From Leptospira kanakyensis (GTDB lineage: Bacteria > Spirochaetota > Leptospiria > Leptospirales > Leptospiraceae): DNA of 64,000 nt. The stretch is from the NCBI RefSeq assembly GCF_004769235.1, contig NZ_RQFG01000012.1:1-64000 (forward strand). Direction: 5' to 3'. The notes below the pieces were generated by a model. The model had not been told where the DNA came from. It ran no database searches and saw only the letters and a list, made by a program, of their open reading frames with translations. Below, in pieces: positions 1-6,635 of this stretch. Both the position numbers and the translations under genes were made by a program. Every line of letters begins with the position of its first letter. The first letter of the stretch is position 1.

Positions 1-78
1 ACGCAAGCTACATGCCAGTCCCTAACGTCCCGTTGGGACTCAGGGTCGGGGAACGTCGTCTCCGCTAATTCGTTATAC
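1..78 (+). repeat. attC-like cassette site S1, left part outside the window
   Basis: GC-rich block in an AT-rich setting. It matches the right half of the five well-preserved downstream sites: the CAGTCCCTAACGTCCCG / GGGACTCAGGGTC inverted pair, then AACGTCGTC, then the TAATTC spacer and the terminal 7-mer GTTATAC at 72-78. In an integron this would be the 2L-spacer-1L half of an attC site, with the crossover just after the G at 72. The left half lies before base 1, so the array continues upstream. Confidence 0.7.
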
Positions 79-316
79 GCCAGTGGCTAGAATTTTCATC
101 AAAAAAAAATAGATAAAATTCAACGATTTAAGCCGTTAATTTCCTTTCAATCTTTTCGCTTTCAAAAATATAATATTTAGTCTATTAGGTAAATCGTTAT
201 GGTTAAATTTGAATAAATGATGATTCAAACAATTTCCTATAATTTATCTGATAATGGCACGATAAAATAAATTTAAGAAATATCGAATAAGAGAGATTTA
301 GAATAATATATTTAGA

Positions 317-652
317 ATGAGGAACCTTGGATTGAAATTTAAACTTAGCATAATTTTATTATTTTTTATACAATTACACTCGTGTATAAGTATCCCGAAT
401 ATAAAAAATAAAGAAATCAATAACTCTATTGATTGCCATCGAATATATCGTAGCCTAGAAAATGATTTTTTAACCACTCGCGGAGTTCAAATAGCTACAT
501 TACAATTTGCTTTCTGGGGAGCTGTCTTTATGGGAACTAATTTCGGATTAATTTTACTTCTACCTATACCAATGTTGGAAATTTTATCTTATAATGATTT
601 ATCAGGAAAAAAAGAAGAAGAATGGAAAAAATTAGAATGCTTAAATCAATAA
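317..652 (+). CDS. Small cassette-borne lipoprotein, unknown function
   Basis: 111 residues. A basic N-terminus (MRNLGLKFK) precedes a hydrophobic stretch and a spirochaetal lipobox, LHSC, with Cys at about residue 23. A second hydrophobic segment spans about residues 60-90, so the mature protein may stay membrane-associated. No family recognised. It is the first gene of cassette C1, about 240 bases after the cassette start at 72, and its 3' end overlaps the next lipoprotein gene, so the two are probably co-transcribed. The coding DNA is very AT-rich compared with the site flanking it. That it is a real gene is supported by the signal peptide and the coupled downstream gene, not by a family match. 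Confidence 0.55.
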   Translation: MRNLGLKFKLSIILLFFIQLHSCISIPNIKNKEINNSIDCHRIYRSLENDFLTTRGVQIATLQFAFWGAVFMGTNFGLILLLPIPMLEILSYNDLSGKKEEEWKKLECLNQ

Positions 653-1020
653 TATTCTTTAGTATATTTTTTTCTATCAGCTGCGCAACAGTCCTAACTC
701 CAAAGTATTCAACAATTTATATAAGATCGAATGAACAAAAAAATGGGCATGTTTCTTGTGGAGAAGGAGAGAAAAAGATTTATTTCTCATCTCCAGATAT
801 TGTAAAAATTGAATCCAATAAGAAATGTACGATTGTAATTAAAATAGATAATAAAGAACATATCTTGTTGATACCAAAGATGTATAATCCTTCTTTAGTA
901 GGAAATTATGGTAGTCCAGGAATTATATTTTTTCCAATAGATTTTTTGACTGGGTATTATAAGATTCCAAAAGATAGTATAATAGAGTTGGATAATTATA
1001 AGAGTTACATAGACGAATAA
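622..1020 (+). CDS. Small cassette-borne lipoprotein, unknown function
   Basis: 132 residues from the ATG at 622. An in-frame ATG at 637 gives a more typical signal peptide, with lipobox ISC (Cys at about residue 21 from the first Met), and may be the true start. The body (about 100 residues) has beta-strand-like alternation and three more Cys; no family recognised. The start lies inside the preceding lipoprotein gene (stop at 652), which suggests translational coupling. Both are exported, and both sit in the same cassette of the array, so they probably act together at the cell surface or periplasm. Function unknown. Confidence 0.55.
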   Translation: MEKIRMLKSIIFFSIFFSISCATVLTPKYSTIYIRSNEQKNGHVSCGEGEKKIYFSSPDIVKIESNKKCTIVIKIDNKEHILLIPKMYNPSLVGNYGSPGIIFFPIDFLTGYYKIPKDSIIELDNYKSYIDE

Positions 1021-1106
1021 CTAAAGATTCTTAGATTCTCATCTGCGCCCTGTAGTAAAGGAAACGGGTTCGACGCAACCTCCTGTCAACTGCGATGGTT
1101 CTCATT

Positions 1107-1485
1107 GCTATACGCAAGTGGCAGAAATTTTCAAAAAGATGTTAAAATAGAAAATAATTAGATTGAGATTATAAATTTGGAAGTTTCATTTGATTAGGAA
1201 TGAAGATGATTAAACTTTTCATTCAAAAAAAAATATCCTGATCAAATCGAATTTAAATGTAAAATTAGAGATTTTAAATGATTTATAAACCAGCCGAGTA
1301 AAAATCGATAATCTTCCATGTTTGATTATTTTATTCGGAAAAAGAACTAAATAATGCCCTTACTGAGTTAGTAATGGGAAGTTGTGAAATTTTCCCAAAA
1401 TTTCAATATTCAAATGAAGAATTGGATTCTTTCTTTAGAATTCATTCGAAAATTCAAGATATATATTAGAATAAAAGCCACCAGC
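1107..1485 (+). other. Cassette C1b without an intact gene
   Basis: The stretch begins GCTATACGCAAGTGGC and continues with AGAAATTTTC. It closely repeats the start of cassette C1 at 72 (GTTATACGCCAGTGGC...GAATTTTC), so it looks like a second cassette start whose core has one substitution. The 1021-1106 stretch before it is a poor match to the other sites. No complete gene is visible up to site S2. Confidence 0.45.
1326..1469 (+). pseudogene. Possible C-terminal gene remnant
   Basis: An open frame of 47 codons (beginning LFYSEKELNNALTELVMG, ending IHSKIQDIY) directly follows an in-frame stop (1323-1325), lacks a usable start and ends at TAG 1467-1469. Its composition looks protein-like. An adjoining frame reads DNLPCLIILFGK just upstream, consistent with one frameshifted gene. 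Family unknown; this could be chance. Confidence 0.25.
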
Positions 1486-1650
1486 GTATAACAGCGACTA
1501 CTCACTTCGCTTCGGCACTACGGCCTCGCTCGGGCTACGCCACATTTCCCTTCTGGCACTCCCCTTGCCTACGCAAGTGTCGTGGCCAGTCCCTAACGTC
1601 CCGTTCGGGACTCAGGGCCAGCCTACGTCGGTTAGTCTAGTTCGTTATAC
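1486..1650 (+). repeat. attC-like cassette site S2
   Basis: 165 bp from GTATAAC (1486-1492) to GTTATAC (1644-1650). On the left, the spacer AGC is followed by GACTACTC. On the right, GGTTAGTC is followed by the spacer TAGTTC. The interior holds a GGCACT...CTTGCCTACGCAAG hairpin and an inverted pair around GTCCCGTTCGGGAC. The unequal 3- and 6-nt spacers next to the core 7-mers resemble the unpaired central spacer of attC sites. The site is much more GC-rich than the genes on either side. Confidence 0.75.
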
Positions 1651-1733
1651 GACATTTCCGAGAAATCTATAAAAGAACGGGCGTCCATGCCCGCAAGAAC
1701 GAAAAAAAGGTAGAGGAAGAGATTACTTAATTC

Positions 1734-1761
1734 TTGACAAACATTACCTGCGCGTTATATT
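1734..1761 (+). promoter_or_regulatory. Promoter of the first toxin-antitoxin cassette
   Basis: TTGACA (1734-1739), 16-bp spacer, TATATT (1756-1761). Transcription would start close to 1768, and the GTG start is at 1769, so the message is predicted to be leaderless. The cassette thus carries its own promoter. Confidence 0.6.
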
Positions 1762-1768
1762 ACTCTAA

Positions 1769-2107
1769 GTGTATGAAATAAAAAGAACCGAAGAGATGGT
1801 TCTCTGGCTAAAAGATCTAGATAATGATGCAAAAAAGGATATTTTAGTTTCTATCGAAATTCTTAAGGAGTTTGGGCCTAGACTCGGAAGACCACATGTT
1901 GATACCATTACCGGTTCTAAAATCAAAAATTTAAAGGAACTTAGGGTTAATAGCAAAAATAGACCCTTTAGGATATTTTTCGTTTTTGATCCTAAGAGAA
2001 ATGCTATTTTACTCATTGGCGGAAATAAAGCTACTTCTAAGAAATTTTATCCAAACATGATCAAAAAATCTGAAGAATTATACTCTGAATATTTGGGAGA
2101 TTTGTAA
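1769..2107 (+). CDS. RelE/HigB-type toxin (phage gp49-like family)
   Basis: 112 residues, GTG start. It matches the gp49-like branch of the RelE/HigB toxin superfamily: a central FGPRLGRPHVDTITGSKIKN-like block (about residues 34-53), then LKELRVNSKNRPFRIFFVFDPKRNAILLIGGNK, typical of these ribosome-associated mRNA endonucleases. Toxin precedes antitoxin, the HigBA order, with one base between stop and the next ATG. The family cleaves mRNA during translation until neutralised by its antitoxin. The promoter sits at the start codon, so initiation appears leaderless. It forms cassette C2 of the array with the following gene. Such modules are common in large chromosomal integron arrays, where they counter loss of cassettes. 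Confidence 0.85.
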   Translation: MYEIKRTEEMVLWLKDLDNDAKKDILVSIEILKEFGPRLGRPHVDTITGSKIKNLKELRVNSKNRPFRIFFVFDPKRNAILLIGGNKATSKKFYPNMIKKSEELYSEYLGDL

Positions 2108-2108
2108 T

Positions 2109-2432
2109 ATGATTAAGAAAAAAAAAGAATTAAAAAGTTTTGATACTGATCTTACTAAATTTGTCTCACAAGATATTATTGAACAAGCAAAAGCTGAGGC
2201 TCAAAAACAAATTTTCAAATTGAAGCTTGCTGAACTAAGACAAAAACAAGGAATCAAACAAACTGATGTAGATGGTTTTTCTCAAGTTAGTGTTTCTAGA
2301 ATCGAATCTAGATCTGATATTAAAATCTCTACACTAGTCGATTATGTTCACGCCTGCGGATTTGATGTTGAGATTAAGGCTGTCCCCAAAAAAAAGAAGA
2401 GCAAAGAAGAATTTGTTTTATTAAGAGCCTAA
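2109..2432 (+). CDS. XRE-family antitoxin of the HigBA-type module
   Basis: 107 residues. A helix-turn-helix of the XRE/Cro type lies at about residues 36-85 (KLKLAELRQKQGIKQTDVDG, then SQVSVSRIESRSDIKISTL). It is preceded by a charged N-terminal helix and followed by a Lys-rich tail. The antitoxin would bind the toxin encoded directly upstream and, with it, repress the shared promoter. The usual HTH residues VARIE are seen as VSRIE. It is the last gene in cassette C2; site S3 begins 48 bases after its stop. Confidence 0.85.
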   Translation: MIKKKKELKSFDTDLTKFVSQDIIEQAKAEAQKQIFKLKLAELRQKQGIKQTDVDGFSQVSVSRIESRSDIKISTLVDYVHACGFDVEIKAVPKKKKSKEEFVLLRA

Positions 2433-2479
2433 GAAAACGCCATCCGTGGCTTAACCAATTCGCTACACTCGAAAACGTC

Positions 2480-2646
2480 GTATAACAGCGACTAACCGCT
2501 TCGCTTCGGGACTTGCGCCCTCGCTCGGTCTCCGACACATAGGCTTCTGGCACTCCCCTTGCCTGCGCAAGTGTCGTGGCCAGTCCCTAACGTCCCGTTA
2601 ACGGGACTCAGGGTCAGGGAACGTCGTCTCCACTAGTTCGTTATAC
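2480..2646 (+). repeat. attC-like cassette site S3
   Basis: 167 bp from GTATAAC (2480-2486) to GTTATAC (2640-2646). The left half reads AGC then GACTAACC. That is the exact complement of the GGTTAGTC in the right half of S2, not of its own right half (GTCTCCAC-TAGTTC). The interior is nearly identical to S2 and S6 over CTTCTGGCACTCCCCTTGCC and CAGTCCCTAACGTCCCG. The preceding cassette ends CTCGAAAACGTC directly before the core. Confidence 0.75.
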
Positions 2647-2672
2647 GACATGACAAAAACTGAATCATTAAA

Positions 2673-3590
2673 ATGAAAAAAATTATAAAAACAACAATCT
2701 TAATACTAATTCTTTTAAACTCTGCATTAATTTCGCAGTCGACAAAACCAACTATAGAAACTGGAATCAAGGCACAAAAAGCTGAATTCATTCCTTTTGA
2801 TTATAGTAGATCAGTTTCTGATGCTATACCAATTTGGCTGGTAAATGTCCATAATTTAAGAAATAATTCGAAAACTATTACACCGTTCTTCTTCATTTAT
2901 AAAAATTTAGAAAAAGGATTTGCTGTTGAATTCGAATATACAAAAATTCAGCTAGAAAGAGCAAATTTTGATAGCGAGATTTATACTAATCCCCAAATCA
3001 GAAGATTTAAAAATTATCTTACAAACAATGAAAGAAGTGATTTTAAATTAAATTTTCTCTTTTTTCCTTCACAACAGCTAAACGAATATTTCTCATTTGG
3101 TCTTGGAATACGGAAAATTGACAGATTAAGAAACGCGTCAGTTCAAAATTATTCACTTGAGGAAAAAATAATAGCTCACGGACCACAAATTGTTATGAAA
3201 TCTAAAATTCCTCTGACTGATCAACTTTCAATCAATTTAGGATTGGACTTGTATCATACTCAAGGTAGAAGAACTTACAATTATTCTGCACAATATTATT
3301 ATTCTTTCGATAATTTTTCCTATATTGAAACTGTAAAAGACAATGGAAAAACTATTGGGGTATTTCAAGGTTATGAAGCAAATGTTTCTTTAAAATATAA
3401 TTTCCTCGAAAATTACAATCTTGCATTCGGGTATAACTACAATTATGCATATTTTAAATACGAAAACTTAGGTGATTCAATTTACTATGCCTCTTCGGAG
3501 TCCAAAACAATTCAGCAACAAAATACTAAATTCTCAAATGGAAAAGAGATTATCAGAGGATTCTATATCTCTGCTTCTACCGTATTCTAA
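2673..3590 (+). CDS. Cassette-borne outer-membrane beta-barrel protein
   Basis: 305 residues. Signal peptide MKKIIKTTILILILLNSALISQS (cleavage near residue 22, no lipobox Cys). The mature part alternates aromatic and polar residues in many short strands, including several YNYNYAYF-like runs, and ends in Phe (ASTVF), the usual C-terminal signature for BAM-dependent outer-membrane proteins. No specific family recognised, and substrate and role are unknown. It is the only gene of cassette C3, bounded by sites S3 and S4. Starting at ATG 2673, it lies only 26 bases after the cassette start and shows no strong Shine-Dalgarno sequence (AATCATTAAAATG). Confidence 0.65.
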   Translation: MKKIIKTTILILILLNSALISQSTKPTIETGIKAQKAEFIPFDYSRSVSDAIPIWLVNVHNLRNNSKTITPFFFIYKNLEKGFAVEFEYTKIQLERANFDSEIYTNPQIRRFKNYLTNNERSDFKLNFLFFPSQQLNEYFSFGLGIRKIDRLRNASVQNYSLEEKIIAHGPQIVMKSKIPLTDQLSINLGLDLYHTQGRRTYNYSAQYYYSFDNFSYIETVKDNGKTIGVFQGYEANVSLKYNFLENYNLAFGYNYNYAYFKYENLGDSIYYASSESKTIQQQNTKFSNGKEIIRGFYISASTVF

Positions 3591-3600
3591 TTGTCACGTC

Positions 3601-3762
3601 GTATAACATTGTCTACTCACTTCGCTTCGGCACTACGGCCTTGCTCGGGCTACGCCACATTTCCCTTCTGGCATTCGCTCGCATACGCAAGCTACATGCC
3701 AGTCCCTAACGTCCCGACGGGACTCAGGGTCGGGAAACGTCGAGTAGACTAATTCGTTATGC
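3601..3762 (+). repeat. attC-like cassette site S4
   Basis: 162 bp from GTATAAC (3601-3607) to GTTATGC (3756-3762). This is the clearest self-paired site: left GTATAAC-ATT-GTCTACTC, right GAGTAGAC-TAATTC-GTTATGC, so the inner boxes match 8 of 8 with unequal 3- and 6-nt spacers. The right core is GTTATGC because the next cassette begins TTATGCGC. The central hairpin (TGGCATTCGCTCGC...GCAAGCTACATGCCA) differs from that in S2, S3 and S6. Confidence 0.8.
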
Positions 3763-3810
3763 GCAATGCCAACTTTGAAACTAACGAAAATCGTTTAGGA
3801 ACAAAAAAAT

Positions 3811-4674
3811 TTGAATATACCAGAAAATAAACTGAAAATGCTAAATGCTGTAACAAATGACTTAAAGCTCATTAAAAACATAAAAGCAATTGTGCTTGGT
3901 GGTTCGTATTGCATCGATATGGCAAATGAAAATTCCGATCTAGACATTGGAATTTATTACAGTGAATCTTCACCCTTCGAAATTGAACAGGTAAAGATTC
4001 TTGCAAAAAAATATCAAATTGACGATTCCCTTACCGTTACTGGATTTTATCAATGGGGGAATTGGGTTAATGGAGGCGCTTGGATTAATACAGCTGAAGG
4101 TGAATTAGACATTCTATATAAAAATATTCAACAAATAGCCGCAACCATAGAAAAATGCAAGGAAGGAATTATAGAAAATGATTACGAACAACAACCTCCA
4201 TATGGATTTTCTTCGGTTATTTATTTAGCAGAGACTTTCTATTGTGTTCCATTATACGATCCGGAAAAAATCATTGAAAATTTAAAAAAGGAAGTTAATC
4301 AGTATCCTGTAAAACTTAAAGAAGCAATTATTCAAAAATCTTTATGGTCAGCAGAATTTACACTTTGGCAAGCTGAAAAATTTGCAAAAAAAAATGATTA
4401 CTACAATACCACTGGATGTATTTCTCGAGCTTTGAAAAATATAATAGATTCTCTCTTTGCTATCAACGAGCAATATACAATCGGAGATAAAAACTCAATA
4501 CGATTGTTGGAATCAGCAAAAAAAAGGCCTGATAATCTAAACGAATTTATAAAACGTATAGTTAGTATAAACGATACTACTAGTTTATCTTTTAATGTAG
4601 CTGAACTAAAATCATTATTTGAAGAAACTCTTAAACTAGGAACTGGATATTACCGCCCTTACTTTAAACTATAA
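3811..4674 (+). CDS. Nucleotidyltransferase-fold protein
   Basis: 287 residues. The N-terminal nucleotidyltransferase fold shows the motif GGSYCIDMANENSDLDIGIY at about residues 31-50, with the two metal-binding Asp of the DxD pair (SDLDIG), and a further acidic site in ELDILY near residue 107. The C-terminal half is helical, as in antibiotic- or tRNA-modifying nucleotidyltransferases. Substrate unknown; it may transfer AMP to a small molecule such as an aminoglycoside, but no resistance-type signature is certain. The start is TTG 3811, chosen for the TTTAGGA upstream; ATG 3838 is the alternative. It is the only gene of cassette C4. Adenylyltransferase genes are classic integron cargo. Confidence 0.7.
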   Translation: MNIPENKLKMLNAVTNDLKLIKNIKAIVLGGSYCIDMANENSDLDIGIYYSESSPFEIEQVKILAKKYQIDDSLTVTGFYQWGNWVNGGAWINTAEGELDILYKNIQQIAATIEKCKEGIIENDYEQQPPYGFSSVIYLAETFYCVPLYDPEKIIENLKKEVNQYPVKLKEAIIQKSLWSAEFTLWQAEKFAKKNDYYNTTGCISRALKNIIDSLFAINEQYTIGDKNSIRLLESAKKRPDNLNEFIKRIVSINDTTSLSFNVAELKSLFEETLKLGTGYYRPYFKL

Positions 4675-4704
4675 AAACATATTATACAAATACAATGGCA
4701 AAGC

Positions 4705-4866
4705 GCATAACAGCGTCTTCCAGCTACGTTTCGGCACAAGGCCTCACTCGGCCTGCGGCAAATTCCCTTCCGTCACGCTTCTCGCTCCGCAAGAAGACGC
4801 GCCGACGCTAACGCCTACTCCGTAGGCTCAGCTACGAGGAACGTCGATTAGCCTAGTTCGTTATAC
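4705..4866 (+). repeat. attC-like cassette site S5
   Basis: 162 bp from GCATAAC (4705-4711) to GTTATAC (4860-4866). Its left core is GCATAAC, matching the GTTATGC that opens the same cassette at 3756. The left core thus follows the cassette, as expected for an integron cassette. The interior is the most diverged of the intact sites (GACGCTAACGCCTACTCCGTAGGC hairpin), but GGAACGTCGATTAGCC-TAGTTC on the right keeps the common plan. Confidence 0.75.
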
Positions 4867-4931
4867 GACAGTCAACAAATCTATCCTTCAGAACGTCAGC
4901 AAAACTTAAGAAATATCTAAATATTTAAGAC

Positions 4932-4968
4932 TTGACAATCCCAAAATATATATACTAAAATGTATATA
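4932..4968 (+). promoter_or_regulatory. vapBC promoter with operator
   Basis: TTGACA (4932-4937), 18-bp spacer, TAAAAT (4956-4961). A perfect inverted repeat TATATAC (4949-4955) / GTATATA (4962-4968) straddles the -10 element, a likely VapBC repressor site. The start codon ATG is at 4968, so the message would be leaderless. Confidence 0.55.
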
Positions 4969-5198
4969 TGAATCGTGCTAAATTATTTAAAAACGGTGAT
5001 AGTCAAGCTGTTAGACTTCCAAAAGAATTTCGATTCAAAGGAAAAGAGGTCTACATCAGAAAAGACGGGAATTGTGTCATCATATCTCCGATCGATGATG
5101 CTGTTGATAGATTATGGAAATCACTCAACGATTTTTCTGATGATTTTAACATTGAAAGAAATCAACCGAAAACTTTTGATAAGCGAAATTCAATATGA
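4968..5198 (+). CDS. vapB: VapB-type antitoxin (AbrB/SpoVT fold)
   Basis: 76 residues. The N-terminal swapped-hairpin DNA-binding domain shows the family pattern [20 protein letters not shown] followed by [21 protein letters not shown]. The C-terminal tail (about residues 50-76) would be the toxin-binding arm. It overlaps vapC by four bases (ATGA), so translation is coupled. The VapBC complex normally represses its own promoter; the inverted repeat across the -10 box fits this. With vapC it forms cassette C5. Confidence 0.9.
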   Translation: MNRAKLFKNGDSQAVRLPKEFRFKGKEVYIRKDGNCVIISPIDDAVDRLWKSLNDFSDDFNIERNQPKTFDKRNSI

Positions 5199-5599
5199 AT
5201 AAGTATTTGTTAGATACAAATATTTGCATTTATATTATAAATCAAAAACCTGAAGTTGTTTATCAGAAATTTAAAAAGATAAGCCTAGATAATATTTTTA
5301 TCTCATCAATTTCTGAGTTTGAACTAAAATATGGAGTTGAAAAAAGTCAAAAATCAGAACAAAATCAAAAAACTCTTAATGAATTTCTAGGATATCTAAA
5401 CATCATTCCTTTCGACTCAGAATCTGCTTCTATAGCTGGATCAATAAGAACAAAACTAGAAAAAAAGGGAGAAATTATCGGCCCTTATGACTTATTCATT
5501 GCTGCACAAGCTATCGCAAATGAGATAATACTAGTCACAAACAATGAAAAAGAATTTAAGAGAATCAAAGACCTTAAAATCGAAAACTGGATTAACTAG
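5195..5599 (+). CDS. vapC: VapC-type PIN-domain toxin RNase
   Basis: 134 residues, PIN domain throughout. The acidic metal-binding residues are visible: Asp at about residue 7 (YLLDTNI), Glu near 41 (ISEFELKYG), Asp near 97 ([11 protein letters not shown]), then [11 protein letters not shown]. The family cuts specific RNAs, often initiator tRNA or rRNA loops, with Mg2+. It is coupled to vapB by a 4-base overlap. The stop lies 14 bases before the left core of site S6. The module is complete and looks functional. Confidence 0.9.
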   Translation: MNKYLLDTNICIYIINQKPEVVYQKFKKISLDNIFISSISEFELKYGVEKSQKSEQNQKTLNEFLGYLNIIPFDSESASIAGSIRTKLEKKGEIIGPYDLFIAAQAIANEIILVTNNEKEFKRIKDLKIENWIN

Positions 5600-5612
5600 A
5601 ACGCTGACCGTC

Positions 5613-5778
5613 GTATAACAGCATGTAAACGCTGCGCTTCGGGACTTACGCCCTCGCTTGGTCTGCGACACATAGGCTTCTGGCACTCCCCTTGCATCCG
5701 CAAGTGTCGTGGCCAGTCCCTAACGTCCCGTTCCGGGACTCAGGGTCAGCCTACGTCGGTTAGTCTAGTTCGTTATCT
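5613..5778 (+). repeat. attC-like cassette site S6
   Basis: 166 bp from GTATAAC (5613-5619) to GTTATCT (5772-5778). The right half (GGTTAGTC-TAGTTC) is identical to that of S2 up to the last three bases. Those come from the next cassette, which ends AGATAAC at S7. The left half is AGC-ATGTAAAC. The cores at the cassette's two ends co-vary although the sites do not. Confidence 0.75.
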
Positions 5779-5820
5779 GCAATTGGGTTAAATCTTTGTG
5801 AAAGCTTAAAAATAAAAAGA

Positions 5821-5856
5821 TTGACTACTATATCTGCAGTAGAGATATAGTAGATG
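5821..5856 (+). promoter_or_regulatory. higBA promoter with perfect 10-bp inverted repeat
   Basis: TTGACT (5821-5826) and GATATA (5844-5849) or TATAGT (5846-5851), with 17- or 19-bp spacing. CTACTATATC (5825-5834) and GATATAGTAG (5844-5853) form perfect 10-bp inverted arms covering both elements, a strong autoregulatory operator candidate. The GTG start at 5856 lies at the expected transcription start, again a leaderless arrangement. Confidence 0.6.
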
Positions 5857-6137
5857 TGATTCTTTCTTTCGGAGATAAAGAAACAGAAAAAATATTTAAC
5901 CAAATCTTTTCAAAAAGGATTCCACCGGAAATTCAAAAGAAAGCTCTTATTAAACTAATTTTACTAGATAACACGGAGAAAGAAGATGACTTGAAATCTC
6001 CTCCTTCAAACAGATTGGAAAGCTTAAAAGGCGATTTGAATGGATTCTATTCAATTAGAATCAATGATCAGTGGCGTATCATTTTTAAATTTGAGCAAGG
6101 AAACTGTAATCAAGTATCTATTGTTGATTATCATTAA
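5856..6137 (+). CDS. higB: HigB-type toxin (plasmid killer family)
   Basis: 93 residues, GTG start. It carries the full HigB family pattern: FGDKETEKIF at the N-terminus, a middle helix, then PPSNRLESLKGDLNGFYSIR and INDQWRIIF, ending in SIVDYH. HigB toxins are RelE-fold ribosome-dependent mRNA interferases. The toxin gene comes first, 16 bases before higA. With higA it forms cassette C6. The 17-base cassette ends are complementary at 16 positions. Confidence 0.9.
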   Translation: MILSFGDKETEKIFNQIFSKRIPPEIQKKALIKLILLDNTEKEDDLKSPPSNRLESLKGDLNGFYSIRINDQWRIIFKFEQGNCNQVSIVDYH

Positions 6138-6153
6138 AGGATTTAAATAAACT

Positions 6154-6456
6154 ATGAAAAATAACAGAATCCCGACTCCAACTGTCGCTGAAATTTTAAA
6201 AGAAGAATTTCTTGAACCTATGCAAATCACTCCTTATAAATTATCTAAGGAACTCCATGTGTCTACTTCAACTATTTTAGACATATTACATGGGAAGAGA
6301 AAAATAACTGTAGATATGTCATTAAGATTATCTAAGTTTTTTGGAATGTCTGAAAAATTTTGGATAAATTTACAAACCGATCTAGAGATTAGAGAGAAAA
6401 AAGAAAAATTAAAGAGTAAATTAGACTCCATAAAAACTCTTAAACTATCGGCCTAA
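6154..6456 (+). CDS. higA: HigA-type antitoxin
   Basis: 100 residues. The HigA family of XRE regulators is recognised by PTVAEILKEEFLEPMQITPY, then LSKELHVSTSTILDILHGKR (the helix-turn-helix) and LRLSKFFGMSEKFWINLQ. It binds HigB and the operator overlapping the promoter at 5821-5853. The stop (6454-6456) is followed after 17 bases by the AGATAAC core of the decayed site S7. Confidence 0.9.
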   Translation: MKNNRIPTPTVAEILKEEFLEPMQITPYKLSKELHVSTSTILDILHGKRKITVDMSLRLSKFFGMSEKFWINLQTDLEIREKKEKLKSKLDSIKTLKLSA

Positions 6457-6473
6457 TTAACTAACCCAACTGC

Positions 6474-6635
6474 AGATAACAGCGACTAACCGCTTCACTT
6501 CGACACTCACTACCTCGCTCTGTCTCCGAAGCATAGGCTTCTCTTACTCCCATTGCCTGCGCACGTCTAGTGACCAATCCATATCGTCAAGCTCGGGCTC
6601 ATTGATAGTATAATTATAAGTATAGTAAGTTATAC
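6474..6635 (+). repeat. attC-like cassette site S7, decayed
   Basis: 162 bp from AGATAAC (6474-6480) to GTTATAC (6629-6635). The left half is intact (AGC-GACTAACCGCTTC, as in S3) and the middle is recognisable (GGCTTCT, TTGCCTGCGCACGT). The right third has drifted into AT-rich sequence (AGTATAATTATAAGTATAGTAA before the core). Length is conserved, so decay was by substitution. This is the distal end of the array; nothing similar follows until 54041. Confidence 0.6.

Noticed and set aside
3811..4674. Calling the cassette nucleotidyltransferase an aminoglycoside-resistance gene
   Set aside because: Only the general nucleotidyltransferase motif is visible; no specific aad or ant signature.
1486..6635. 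CRISPR array
   Set aside because: The repeats are ~160 bp, imperfect and separated by gene-sized DNA, with no short uniform repeats and spacers.
1..6635. Insertion sequences with transposase
   Set aside because: No transposase or fragment is visible, and the sites lack a common outer terminal repeat with target duplications that I could see.
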